Shown here: in pieces, positions 52,594 to 60,760 of the stretch
Layout of the letters: every line of letters begins with the position of its first letter
Position numbering within the stretch: position 1 is the stretch's first letter
Source of the DNA: an uncultured Lachnospiraceae bacterium
GTDB taxonomy: Bacteria; Bacillota; Clostridia; Lachnospirales; Lachnospiraceae
Direction of reading: 5' to 3'
NCBI GenBank assembly: GCA_947575805.1
Contig: CANPOY010000014.1
Coordinates: 1-60,760, forward strand
DNA length: 60,760 nucleotides
Translations under genes and position numbers: made by a program
The notes under the pieces: generated by a model
What the model saw: only the letters and a program-made list of their open reading frames with translations
Database searches by the model: none
Told to the model about the DNA's origin: nothing

Positions 52594-54294
52594 TCACTCC
52601 CTGTTTACCTGGTACAGAGAGTAAAAATATCCCTTTTGCTCCATCAGCTTGTCAAAGGTTCCCTGCTCTGCCACACGGCCGCCCCGCATCACCACGATAC
52701 CGTCAAACCTGCTCAGCATCTTTTCATCCAGCTTATGTGTCACCACCAGTCTTGTAAGCCCTTCCACGTCCAGAAGGGCATTGGTAACGCTGTCCGCTGT
52801 CTCCGTATCCAGGGCGGAAGTGGCCTCGTCTGCCAATAGCACCTGTGATTTTTTTAGCAGACTTCTGGCAATGGAGATTCTCTGCTTCTCTCCTCCGGAC
52901 AAATGCGCGCCGCCTTCACCGCAGCCGTAATCCCAGCCCTTTTCCCCGAGCAGCGCCTTTAAGCCGGCCCGTTCTGCCGCCGACTCCACGGCATCAGCCG
53001 GAAATTCCCGGAACAGACAGATGTTTCTTCGTATGGTATCGTCAAAAATAAAGACACTCTGCTGGATCACGGAAACTACGTCAAAGATGCTGTCCGCGTC
53101 CACATCCTTAATCTCCCTCCCGCCCATAGTGACCCTGCCCTCATAGCCATCATAGTGCCCCTGGATCAGATTCAGCAGAGTGGATTTTCCTGAGCCGGAC
53201 GCCCCCACAACAGCATAGCTCTTCCCGGCCTCAAACTCCAGGTCCACATCCTTAAGCACTTCCTTTCCCTCCTCGTAAGAGAAGCTTACCCGCTCAAACC
53301 GGATCCCCTCTCCCACGCCGTTCATACGCTCCGTCTTCTTCTCGCAGTCATCCACCGACAGCTCGGCCAGCTTCTCCATCAGCTTCACCGCCGCCTTCCT
53401 GTCAGCCAGAAGCACCGGAAGCTGATTAATGGGGCCAAGGATATAGTTCATCATCTGCACAAAGGCTACCACCACTCCTGCCGTGACCTGGCCCCGAATG
53501 GCAAGATAAGCCCCTAAAAGGAACACCCCGATCTGCACGGAGGCTCCCGCTATACAGGAGATAATCTGAATCATCTCTACCGTTTTCCGGCGTCTGCACT
53601 TCACCTGCTCCAGATTTTCATTCTTTTCCCTGTAGAGCGTCCCTGCTTCCTCCTGGGCCTGAAAGCTCTTGACCACACTAAAGCCGCTTAAAAGATCCTT
53701 CACCATGGACATAAAGCCGGCATTGCAGTCGCTGATTTCCTTCTCCTGCTCCGCCACCCTGCTGCCAAAGATCACGGATACGGTCACAGGTATGATACAG
53801 AGCCCCAGCACGGTCAGGGTCATGATCCAGCTGTAATAAAGCATCAGTGCCAGAGACAGCACCGCCGTCAGCAGGGAAGAAACTATGTTAAACTCCGCCA
53901 GCAGATATTTGGCTTCAATGGAGGTCACGTCATTTGTGAGGGCAGAAATATAATCACTGCTGTTACTTTTTCCCAGAGAACCGATACTCTTTGCCGTAAT
54001 GTCCTGGAACGCCGCATTTCGATAGGAGGTCACCGCCCGGCTGACATAGTTATACAGTACCGTCCGCTTAAACAAAAGCACGATGCAGGTCAACGTCACC
54101 AGCCATAAGCTCATCAGCAGACAGCGCTTCATTCCCGCCATGCTCCCGCTGCCTGCAAGATCCAATAATTCCTTTATCAGCACTGCCAACAGCACTTCCG
54201 CAGCACCGCTGCTCAAAACCGCAATATATGTTAAAACATAATTTAACTTATTTTGTTTAAAAAAAGACTGTCTGTATTTATCGATTTTTTTCAT
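52594..54294 (-). CDS. ABC exporter half-transporter
   Basis: The 566-residue protein (ATG at 54294) has a type I exporter membrane domain with six helices (about 20-310) fused to a nucleotide-binding domain. Walker A is GASGSGKST, the signature is LSGGEKQRISIARSLL and Walker B is VLLADEATSAL. It should work as a homodimer or with a partner; the substrate, peptide or drug, is not evident. It is downstream of a LiaF-like gene, with 36 bp between, so it may be part of an envelope-stress operon. Confidence 0.92.
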   Translation of the reverse strand: MKKIDKYRQSFFKQNKLNYVLTYIAVLSSGAAEVLLAVLIKELLDLAGSGSMAGMKRCLLMSLWLVTLTCIVLLFKRTVLYNYVSRAVTSYRNAAFQDITAKSIGSLGKSNSSDYISALTNDVTSIEAKYLLAEFNIVSSLLTAVLSLALMLYYSWIMTLTVLGLCIIPVTVSVIFGSRVAEQEKEISDCNAGFMSMVKDLLSGFSVVKSFQAQEEAGTLYREKNENLEQVKCRRRKTVEMIQIISCIAGASVQIGVFLLGAYLAIRGQVTAGVVVAFVQMMNYILGPINQLPVLLADRKAAVKLMEKLAELSVDDCEKKTERMNGVGEGIRFERVSFSYEEGKEVLKDVDLEFEAGKSYAVVGASGSGKSTLLNLIQGHYDGYEGRVTMGGREIKDVDADSIFDVVSVIQQSVFIFDDTIRRNICLFREFPADAVESAAERAGLKALLGEKGWDYGCGEGGAHLSGGEKQRISIARSLLKKSQVLLADEATSALDTETADSVTNALLDVEGLTRLVVTHKLDEKMLSRFDGIVVMRGGRVAEQGTFDKLMEQKGYFYSLYQVNRE

Positions 54295-54329
54295 GATACT
54301 CATCCTCTTTTCTCAGATTTTTTACGCTC

Positions 54330-55055
54330 TCACATGGTGGTGATCAGCAGCGCACCGAAGCTGATGTCTCCCGACACATACAGGGTATCCTCAGCCCCGG
54401 GATTATTCTTGTGTTCCATGATCATGCCGTTGCCAAAGGCCGTCTCCATATGTTCGCTGATTACCTGCCAGCTCTCGGGAACATACAGAACTACCCTGCC
54501 GAAGGCAGAATCAACCTTCACGTTTGCCATATGATCCTTTAGGACCGCATCGGAGAAATATACCTCCATGGTGCCAAAGGCATTGTCCAGATGGATCCGG
54601 GATACTTCCCCCGTCACATATTTCACCGTACTTCCAAAGGCATTCTGATAGGAAACCCTCTCCTCTGAAACAAAATCCCTCGTGGTATGCTCTCCGCCTG
54701 CTATCAGCTTATAGCTTTTTATTCTGTGAACCTTGGGGAACAAAAGATTCAGCCCGATGGTGCCCAGCAGCGCCGTTCCCAGCACCGGCCAGGGCGTGAT
54801 CGCCTCCAGCTTCAGGAGCTTGTCGTTGACAATCACCAGAAACGCCAGGGAAAAAAGGATTCCTCCCCAGCTCCCCCTCACCAGGCTGTTGACCAGGATT
54901 GCCACCAGCCCGATGGAAAATAAAATGGACCAGAAGCCGATCCCCTCGAAAAATCCCAGCTTGCTCACCAGGAATGCCACAGCTCCCAGCAAAAGCAAGA
55001 TCCCCCAAAACACCTTGCTCCCTTTATTAACCGTAAAACTGAATTCACCCTTCAT
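54330..55055 (-). CDS. LiaF-like membrane protein (cell-wall-active antibiotic response)
   Basis: About 241 residues from the ATG at 55055. The N-terminal half has four membrane helices in a DUF5668-like block (GILLLLGAVAFLVSKLGFFEGIGF). The C-terminal half is the LiaF beta-helix domain (DNAFGTMEVYFSDAVLKDHM; DSAFGRVVLYVPESW; TAFGNGMI), with repeated AFG. LiaF proteins restrain the LiaRS cell-envelope-stress system. Here the neighbour upstream is a LytTR regulator, a combination also known in Firmicutes. Confidence 0.88.
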   Translation of the reverse strand: MKGEFSFTVNKGSKVFWGILLLLGAVAFLVSKLGFFEGIGFWSILFSIGLVAILVNSLVRGSWGGILFSLAFLVIVNDKLLKLEAITPWPVLGTALLGTIGLNLLFPKVHRIKSYKLIAGGEHTTRDFVSEERVSYQNAFGSTVKYVTGEVSRIHLDNAFGTMEVYFSDAVLKDHMANVKVDSAFGRVVLYVPESWQVISEHMETAFGNGMIMEHKNNPGAEDTLYVSGDISFGALLITTM

Positions 55056-55071
55056 TACTCCGCTCTCCTTT

Positions 55072-55533
55072 CTATTTCCCGAGTCTTCTTGCATGCAGCC
55101 GTTCCAGCAGAATCTTATAATACCCTCTGGATACCATGGTCTTCTTCCTGCTGTCCTTAAATTCCACCATACTGGAAGCCGTCAGATTCCTGGTGATGGA
55201 ATAAATGTGATCCAGGTTGGCGATAGTGGATTTGGATATCCTCATAAAGCTTCCCGGCAGCATCTCTTCCAGCTCGTATAGCTTGTAACTGCAGAAAAAG
55301 ATTTTATCCGCCGTGTGTGCCCGCAGCTCCCGTCCCTCCGTCTCAAAGAAGTAAATTTCCGCCATGGGAATAAAGAAATCCGTCCCTCCCTGGGTCAGGA
55401 GCAGACACCGCCTGCCGTTATTCTGTTTTGACAGATAGTTCTGGAGACTGATGACGTAATCATTCAGACTTCCGCAGCGGATAACCGCCTCCTCTTCCTC
55501 CAGCCCCTCCACGATCTCAATCTTAACCTTCAT
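55072..55533 (-). CDS. Small LytTR DNA-binding regulator
   Basis: About 153 residues from the ATG at 55533, after GGGGG. It consists of a short N-terminal region and a LytTR domain (IPMAEIYFFETEGRELRAHTADK; GSFMRISKSTIANLDHIYSI). It lies 16 bp upstream of the LiaF-like gene, the first gene of a three-gene unit with the ABC exporter. It should regulate this unit, under LiaF control by membrane sequestration, which is inferred. Confidence 0.9.
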   Translation of the reverse strand: MKVKIEIVEGLEEEEAVIRCGSLNDYVISLQNYLSKQNNGRRCLLLTQGGTDFFIPMAEIYFFETEGRELRAHTADKIFFCSYKLYELEEMLPGSFMRISKSTIANLDHIYSITRNLTASSMVEFKDSRKKTMVSRGYYKILLERLHARRLGK

Positions 55534-55767
55534 GCTGACCCCCATGCCGCAGTTCTGCTGCGGCCGATAATCCCAAGGCCAACAGGCTGGCCTATGAGCG
55601 AAAGCTCCGATGAACCTATGTATCGCACGTCTATAATTATAGTATACAGGGAATTTATAAGCTGTAAACAGTCTTTGCGCAAGAGGTAACTATTACGGTC
55701 TGACCGGTAACAATGTGTGCCAGTCAGGCGGTAGAGTGTGATCCAACTTTGCCGGACACACCACATA
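55534..55767. other. Intergenic region upstream of the LytTR-LiaF-ABC unit
   Basis: I see no coding frame with a ribosome binding site here; it should hold the promoter of the unit. An open frame over 55530-55766 has no start signal or recognisable product. Confidence 0.5.
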
Positions 55768-55793
55768 CAAAAAGCGGCACAAAAGAGTGCCGC
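55768..55793 (-). terminator. Terminator of the GT8/acyltransferase operon
   Basis: A 7-bp stem GCGGCAC/GTGCCGC followed on the minus strand by TTTTTG lies 10 bases after the acyltransferase stop. Confidence 0.88.
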
Positions 55794-55802
55794 CTGATTC
55801 CA

Positions 55803-56627
55803 CTATTCTTCTGTTCCGTTGCCCTGCCCGGCTTTCCGGTATGCGATCACCTCATAATCACTCTCCCTGCTGCGCTCTGCCATACACCGGTACACCCGGT
55901 CCCGCAGCTCCTGCTGCCGTTCCTTCGGCTTCAGGCTGTCATCGGGCAAGAAAGGGCCGTCAATATAGGTGACGATATTCACCTTTCCCGGCCTGCCCGG
56001 CCGCCTGTGATAGGTGTTGGTAAGGCAATAGACCGGACACCCCAAAGTCACGGGATACTTAAAGGAAACGGCCTGAAAAGGCCTGATCCCCGTGTAATAA
56101 GGCCAGATATGCGCCTCGGGATAGATCGTAACCGAGTAATTCCGCCGAATCTTATCTTCCACGGCCTTCACAAAATTCTTCATCCCTCCTGTATCACAGG
56201 GAATGGGGATTGCCCCCAGCAGCTCCACCAGCACCTGCATTCCCGGTATGGATACATTCTCCGGGTTAACAATGAAGAAATTGCGGTGAGGGTAATTCGC
56301 AACACTGGGAATAAACGTGTCCGCAAAGGGCTGGGTATGATTTCCATATATAAAATAACCCGTGTTACGACATTCTTTCAGCTTTTCTTTTCCCACGTAT
56401 CTTAAATGAAATTTGAACTTCTGGTAAAGAAACTTGACAGGCATGCTCAGTACATTCTGCACCACCAGGGAGCAAAAGTTCCAGAACCTCCCATGGAAAT
56501 ACCGAAAATCCCTGTCAATCACCCTGGGGACGATCTGCGCCGTGGAAAATTCCTCATTCAGCTCATCCGTATAATAGATCACCTTACTCGGTGGTGTATT
56601 CCACCGGCTTTCCGTAGAATTCTTCAT
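55803..56627 (-). CDS. PlsC-type acyltransferase, second of the operon
   Basis: The protein (274 residues from the ATG at 56627) has the lysophospholipid acyltransferase fold: NHTQPFADTF (motif I), then YPEAHIWPYYTG (motif III). A GTG at 56582 directly after the upstream stop (V-IYYTDELNEEF) is an alternative start. The earlier open frame to 56762 lacks support. It should transfer acyl chains to a lysolipid or glycolipid intermediate at the membrane. It overlaps the upstream acyltransferase gene. Confidence 0.85.
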   Translation of the reverse strand: MKNSTESRWNTPPSKVIYYTDELNEEFSTAQIVPRVIDRDFRYFHGRFWNFCSLVVQNVLSMPVKFLYQKFKFHLRYVGKEKLKECRNTGYFIYGNHTQPFADTFIPSVANYPHRNFFIVNPENVSIPGMQVLVELLGAIPIPCDTGGMKNFVKAVEDKIRRNYSVTIYPEAHIWPYYTGIRPFQAVSFKYPVTLGCPVYCLTNTYHRRPGRPGKVNIVTYIDGPFLPDDSLKPKERQQELRDRVYRCMAERSRESDYEVIAYRKAGQGNGTEE

Positions 56628-57471
56628 AGACCCGGCTCCAAACCTTATAATTCTCCTGGCGCATGGCGCTGACCTGTTCCCGCTCTGATAATCCGCTCTG
56701 GGGGTAGATGGGCTGGTCAATAAACACAGTGTATTCCTGAATCGGGAATCCGTCCGGCCCATACCCGTCGCTGTCCTCCATGGTTATAAATATGGGCAGC
56801 ACGGGGACATGGTTTTTGACCGCAAATTTATAAGCGCCGTTTTTTAAGGGCTTTGGCTTTCTGTAATTCCACCATAAGCTCTGCTCCGGGTAAATAAGAA
56901 TAAAATCCCCCCGCTGCAGAATGGTATCCACCGCCCGCAGGAAATTGTACATGGTTTTCTTATTCTGGCTCAGCGGCAGTGTATTACAATTGCGAAACAG
57001 AAAACCGTAAAAGCCGGGAAAATTAGTGTAATTGCCCTCACGTATCACCTTAAAAAGCTGTTTTTTCCCCTGATGCCTTGATATGCGGAACAAATGCTCC
57101 ACCGTAAAACAATCAAAGGGATTGAAATGATTGCAGGTAAGTATGGCGCCGGTATTCAGCTCATTTAAATATTCCATCCCCCTGATTTCCTTCAGGATCA
57201 GCTTTCCGTCCCGAATCAGCCCGTCCAGGAATTTCCCCGCCAGCGCATACGACAGCTTTACCTTGGCCCTGCTGGACGGCTTCTGCCGCAGATAATCTAT
57301 CTGCTCCGGCTCCAGCGGCAAGGTAGGCGGATCCTCCTCCGCATCTACGTCAAACCTTCCCTCCCGCTCCAACTGCTGGATCCTCGTGAGAACCGCCAAC
57401 CTGTCCGGCGCCTTCTCAGGCACCGCCTTCGCCGCCTGCTCCAAGCTCTTTTTTCTCTTTGTAACAGCCAC
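56584..57471 (-). CDS. PlsC-type acyltransferase, first of the operon
   Basis: The start is the GTG at 57471 (VAVTKRKKSLEQ) after GGAGG; the frame extends to 57582 without a usable site. The acyltransferase signature NHFNPFDCF (H-x4-D), the motif III stretch YPEQSLWWN and the acceptor-site VPVLPIF are all present. The N-terminal about 60 residues are Lys/Glu-rich. It is paired with a second acyltransferase, which suggests sequential acylation of one lipid acceptor. Confidence 0.88.
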   Translation of the reverse strand: MAVTKRKKSLEQAAKAVPEKAPDRLAVLTRIQQLEREGRFDVDAEEDPPTLPLEPEQIDYLRQKPSSRAKVKLSYALAGKFLDGLIRDGKLILKEIRGMEYLNELNTGAILTCNHFNPFDCFTVEHLFRISRHQGKKQLFKVIREGNYTNFPGFYGFLFRNCNTLPLSQNKKTMYNFLRAVDTILQRGDFILIYPEQSLWWNYRKPKPLKNGAYKFAVKNHVPVLPIFITMEDSDGYGPDGFPIQEYTVFIDQPIYPQSGLSEREQVSAMRQENYKVWSRVYEEFYGKPVEYTTE

Positions 57472-57548
57472 TTTTACACCTCCAGACATGCGGGCACAGC
57501 CGACGCATACAGCAAAAAATATCACATGGAATTCACTCAGGAATGACT

Positions 57549-58469
57549 TCAGCGCCTGTTCTTCCTGTCGTCTCCCACACAATCGGATTCCCGTTTCGCA
57601 AGCCTGATCAGTCTCTCATGAGCCTGGGCATCCTTCAGGCGGTCTTCCTCGGTAAAATTCTCCCGGATCTGCTGGATCTCTTCAAAGTATTCCGTCTCCT
57701 GGGCATACATCCAGAAAAATTCCTTGTAAAGAATATCCTCAAAATGCCAGGGTTTAAAAGCCAGATTGTAATGGATCAGCTTTACGTTTTCCGTCTTGAT
57801 CCTGGGATCGGCAATAGGCATCCTGTTCCAGACCCTCTCGAACAGCTTCACCCGGCCTTTACACAGTCTGTTTAAATAATCCTGGTCCTGGGCCACCGCA
57901 AAGGTAATCCTGTCAAGGGAATAAATAAATTTCTCCTGGAATTTGAACCTCCGCATCTGGTCCAGATTCATCAGCAGGATACCGGCGTTGAAATAATTCT
58001 TATAGCTTGCCACACCCACCACCTTCTCCGCATAGGTCTGAAACACCTCGTTAAACTGGATCACGTCGTCGGGGGCTGCCGCAACCAGATTGTCCCCCAT
58101 ATCAATATTGTACAGCCTGGCAATATCATCCAGTATCACAATATCGCTGTCCAGATACAGCACCTTGTCATACTGGGGGTACAGATTGGGCAGGAACAGC
58201 CTGAAATAAGTAGTTTTGGAATAATAGTCCCTGGTATACAACTTATCCTTTATCTTTTGAATATAGTAGTTGAGGTCAACAAACTCAATATCTACATTCT
58301 CTCTTTCGTATTTCGAGATCCTTTTCTTATTCCCCTCGCTTATATCCGTATTCAATACCTTGATCAGGTATGTGTTCTCCGGAGAACAATTGTCAATCAG
58401 GGACTGTACCGCCACGGCAAGAAAGGGGCAATATCCGTCGTCCACTGCAAAAAAAATAGGGATTATCAT
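57549..58469 (-). CDS. Glycosyltransferase family 8
   Basis: The 306-residue protein has the GT8 fold with the metal-binding DxD (VLYLDSDIVILDDI). The motif YFNAGILLMNLDQMR and the C-terminal KLIHYN...KPW are typical of GT8 glucosyl/galactosyltransferases. It transfers a hexose from a nucleotide sugar; the acceptor is unknown. It begins 2 bp after the second GT8 gene. Confidence 0.92.
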   Translation of the reverse strand: MIIPIFFAVDDGYCPFLAVAVQSLIDNCSPENTYLIKVLNTDISEGNKKRISKYERENVDIEFVDLNYYIQKIKDKLYTRDYYSKTTYFRLFLPNLYPQYDKVLYLDSDIVILDDIARLYNIDMGDNLVAAAPDDVIQFNEVFQTYAEKVVGVASYKNYFNAGILLMNLDQMRRFKFQEKFIYSLDRITFAVAQDQDYLNRLCKGRVKLFERVWNRMPIADPRIKTENVKLIHYNLAFKPWHFEDILYKEFFWMYAQETEYFEEIQQIRENFTEEDRLKDAQAHERLIRLAKRESDCVGDDRKNRR

Positions 58470-58471
58470 TT

Positions 58472-59311
58472 TTATATTCTTCCTTTCTGATATTCTTCCT
58501 TCAGCGCCAGATACTCTTCCAGATCCGTGTCAAAAGCATGGCAGTGCAGATACTTATGAATCTCCTCCACCTGCCACTGCTTGTAATTTTCCGTATGCGG
58601 ATAGGGTCGGAACATCAGCCTTTTGCAAAAATGGCACACTATCGTGTCCTTCTTGTTAAACTTAGACTGTTCATTATAAATCCTGGGAATCAGTTTCTTT
58701 CTCGTCGTCGCCTTAAAGATAGCCGACTGATCCGCGAACAAAAGCTTCTTCGTCCGGATCAACTCCCTGGCCCTTCCAAGCAGTCCGGTCTCCCTGATCT
58801 TTGCCATATTTAACAGCAGCATTCCCGCATTGAAATAGTCGGGCCGGATCAGCCAGCAGCCATACTTCTCCTTTACCGCGGCATACTCATAACCCGTTAC
58901 ATCAATGTCCCAGAGCTGCTTAATGTCCCCTGCAATCATAATATCTATATCCAGATACAAAAGCTTATCCGGAATCCCGGGAATCAAATCCGCCAGAAGC
59001 CGCAGCAGCGTGTAAGGTGTGCAGTAAGCTGTCTCGTTGACACACTTGTGAAATTCCTGCTCGTACAGTTCCGTTACATCCAGCCTCTCCACCAGATTGT
59101 CCGGATTCTTTTTCCTGACCACACGATTCAGAAAATCGATCTGCCCGTCGGTGATCGCGGTAAAGTCCCGGCGCACTCTGGTCAGCTCCATGGTCATCAC
59201 ATACACATGAACGGTCTCCCGCGTCCTGTTCGTCATGGAGATTAGCTGGGTCAGCGCCCCGTCAAAGACTTTTTCGTTCCCGCATAACAAAATATTAACC
59301 ATAGCCGCCAT
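58472..59311 (-). CDS. Glycosyltransferase family 8
   Basis: About 280 residues. The ATG at 59311 overlaps the stop of the preceding small gene as TAATG; an ATG three codons later (MVNILLCGNEKVFDG) may also serve. The DxD is LLYLDIDIMIAG; YFNAGMLLLNMAKIRE and VCHFCK follow. Several residues are unusual for GT8 but the catalytic core is kept. Two adjacent GT8 enzymes would make a disaccharide or a polymer. Confidence 0.9.
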   Translation of the reverse strand: MAAMVNILLCGNEKVFDGALTQLISMTNRTRETVHVYVMTMELTRVRRDFTAITDGQIDFLNRVVRKKNPDNLVERLDVTELYEQEFHKCVNETAYCTPYTLLRLLADLIPGIPDKLLYLDIDIMIAGDIKQLWDIDVTGYEYAAVKEKYGCWLIRPDYFNAGMLLLNMAKIRETGLLGRARELIRTKKLLFADQSAIFKATTRKKLIPRIYNEQSKFNKKDTIVCHFCKRLMFRPYPHTENYKQWQVEEIHKYLHCHAFDTDLEEYLALKEEYQKGRI

Positions 59312-59484
59312 TACTCCATAATCGTGTAAGACATCCACTCATACAGGAGTTTCGTCCCCTCTGTGATCTCCGGCGGCAAAAGAGCCCTGGCTACCAGCTT
59401 CAGTTCATCCGACTCCCCATCCAGCTGTTTCAGGTGGGCATAATCACCGTCAATATCTGCCACAATGTACTCCAATCGCTTCAT
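59311..59484 (-). CDS. Small DUF3006-like protein
   Basis: This 57-residue protein reads MKRLEYIVADIDGDYAHLKQ, then ELKLVARALLPPEITEGTKL, matching the DUF3006 pattern of short proteins that end with LLPE-x-x-EGD-like. GAGAGGAAGCTGA lies before the ATG. The stop shares bases with the GT8 start (TAATG). It is the first gene of the operon; the function of the family is unknown. Confidence 0.75.
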   Translation of the reverse strand: MKRLEYIVADIDGDYAHLKQLDGESDELKLVARALLPPEITEGTKLLYEWMSYTIME

Positions 59485-59659
59485 TCAGCTTCCTCTCCTA
59501 ATCCGTCTGCCGCCGGCAGCCCGTCGCATAAAACAATATTAGATGGATTATAGCATATCCCAACGGGAAAAAAAACAGGATATTTGTCTCACCAGCACCA
59601 GATTACATGGTTTTTGATACTATGTCAAGCAGTTTGTTGAAATTTGTTTGTATATACCT

Positions 59660-59695
59660 AAAGAGGGCATCCCTTAAACGGGACGCCCTCTTTTT
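59660..59695. terminator. Hairpin between groEL and the GT8 operon
   Basis: Stem AAAGAGGGCATCCC with its imperfect complement. It is about 20 bases after the groEL stop on the minus strand. The T-tract is better on the plus strand (TTTTT), but the stem fits a bidirectional terminator for groEL. The gap 59485-59659 shows no other feature. Confidence 0.7.
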
Positions 59696-59714
59696 CGACT
59701 TTGTGGCCGCCGGC

Positions 59715-60760
59715 TTACATCATTCCACCCATGCCGCCTCCTGCAGGCATCGCAGGGGTCTCTTCCTTAATATTTGCTACAACACTCTCGGTAGTCAGCA
59801 GTGTGCTTGCCACACTGGTAGCGTTCTGCAGCGCACTTCTGGTCACCTTGGCGGGATCCAGAATTCCTGCCACTACCATGTCAACGTACTCTTCCTTCAG
59901 AACGTCGAAGCCTACGCCTTCCTTGGATTCCTTTACCTTGTTGATGATAACGCTGCCCTCCAGGCCTGCATTTGCAGCAATGTGGAACAGAGGAGCTTCC
60001 AGCGCCTTCAGCACCAGCTGAGCGCCTGTCTTCTCGTCGCCTTCCAGCTCTTCAGCCAGCTTTTCGACTTTCTTGGAAGCGTGGATATAAGCTGCGCCGC
60101 CGCCGCAGATGATGCCTTCCTCCACTGCCGCCCTGGTAGCTGCCAACGCATCCTCCATGCGAAGCTTTGCCTCCTTCATCTCGGTCTCGGTAGCTGCACC
60201 CACACGGATCACCGCTACACCGCCTGCCAGCTTAGCCAGCCTCTCCTGCAGCTTCTCTCTGTCGAAATCCGAGGTAGTCTCTTCGATCTGCTTCTTGATC
60301 TGGGCAATCCTTGCCTGAATCTCGCTCTTTTCGCCTTCACCGTCAACAATGACTGTGTTCTCCTTCTGAACCTTTACACTCTTGGCATGGCCCAGCATAT
60401 CCATGGTCGTATCCTTCAGTTCATAACCCAGATCCGAGCTGATCACGGTACCGCCGGTCAGAATTGCAATATCCTGCAGCATATCCTTTCTTCTGTCACC
60501 ATAGCCGGGTGCCTTAACCGCCACTACATTAAAGGTTCCACGCAGCTTGTTGACAATCAGCGTGGTCAGTGCCTCGCCTTCAACATCCTCCGCAATAATC
60601 AGCAGCTTTGCACCGGACTGTACCACCTGCTCCAGCAGAGGCAGAATCTCCTGAATATTGGAAATCTTCTTATCCGTAATCAGAATATGGGGATTGTCCA
60701 GAGTTGCCTCCATCTTATCCATATCGGTAGCCATATAAGCGGAAATATATCCTCTGTCGA
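59715..60760 (-). CDS. groL: Chaperonin GroEL, C-terminal part (cut by window edge)
   Basis: The last about 348 residues of the 60-kDa chaperonin are visible, including the conserved apical and equatorial regions ([18 protein letters not shown] [46 protein letters not shown]) and the GGGMGGMM end. It folds proteins as a 14-mer with GroES. The 5' end and groES lie beyond 60760. Confidence 0.97.
   Translation of the reverse strand, partial: DRGYISAYMATDMDKMEATLDNPHILITDKKISNIQEILPLLEQVVQSGAKLLIIAEDVEGEALTTLIVNKLRGTFNVVAVKAPGYGDRRKDMLQDIAILTGGTVISSDLGYELKDTTMDMLGHAKSVKVQKENTVIVDGEGEKSEIQARIAQIKKQIEETTSDFDREKLQERLAKLAGGVAVIRVGAATETEMKEAKLRMEDALAATRAAVEEGIICGGGAAYIHASKKVEKLAEELEGDEKTGAQLVLKALEAPLFHIAANAGLEGSVIINKVKESKEGVGFDVLKEEYVDMVVAGILDPAKVTRSALQNATSVASTLLTTESVVANIKEETPAMPAGGGMGGMM

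Overview
The window reads as a chromosomal segment of a Gram-positive Clostridia bacterium, most likely Lachnospiraceae. The evidence is the Firmicutes-type translation operon rimP-nusA-ylxR-ylxQ-infB-rbfA-nrnA-truB-ribF, an infC-rpmI-rplT operon with an RNA leader, many secreted plant-glycan hydrolases (GH5, GH53, GH127, GH3), LytTR regulators, tRNA genes without an encoded CCA, and AGGAGG-type ribosome binding sites. Identification is by reading the translations; no database search was possible.

Layout. 1-7.5 kb: end of a tRNA-like RNA, a zinc-ribbon membrane protein, an anchored GH5 cellulase-like enzyme overlapping a MATE pump, an HD-GYP phosphodiesterase and a divergent GH3 protein. 7.8-10.9 kb: aspartate-family amino-acid operon (ThrR-like ACT regulator, homoserine dehydrogenase, aspartokinase). 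11-14.2 kb: a membrane diguanylate cyclase divergent from a GH53 galactanase lipoprotein. 14.3-20.3 kb: TetR regulator, DUF308 protein, MMPL/RND transporter and a YhgE/Pip-like partner. 20.6-26 kb: HAD remnant, DUF1848 protein, tRNA-Asn, GH127 enzyme, tRNA-Gly, methyltransferase and HAD phosphatase. 26.1-39.1 kb: translation genes, with an NlpC/P60 cell-wall hydrolase and a Na/phosphate cotransporter between the two translation operons.

39.1-48.9 kb holds the most unusual element. A LytTR regulator leads a tightly packed operon of phage-tail/eCIS baseplate relatives: a short accessory protein, two baseplate-J-like proteins, a gpI-like tail protein and a tandem AAA+ ATPase. It ends in a DUF4157 (HELGH) protein with a C-terminal AHH-type nuclease-like domain, followed by a DUF1629/Imm11-type immunity gene. 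No sheath, tube, spike, LysM or gp25 gene is present between its well-defined flanks, so it looks like a sheathless, tubeless baseplate-ATPase-toxin cassette placed just upstream of rimP-nusA.

49-60.8 kb: a hybrid two-component kinase, an ABC exporter with a LiaF-like membrane protein and a LytTR regulator (envelope stress), an operon of a DUF3006-like small protein, two GT8 glycosyltransferases and two PlsC-type acyltransferases (probably envelope glycolipid synthesis), and the 3' part of groEL, cut by the window edge. Most genes lie on the minus strand; plus-strand genes are the zinc-ribbon protein, the GH53 enzyme, the HAD remnant, DUF1848 and tRNA-Asn.
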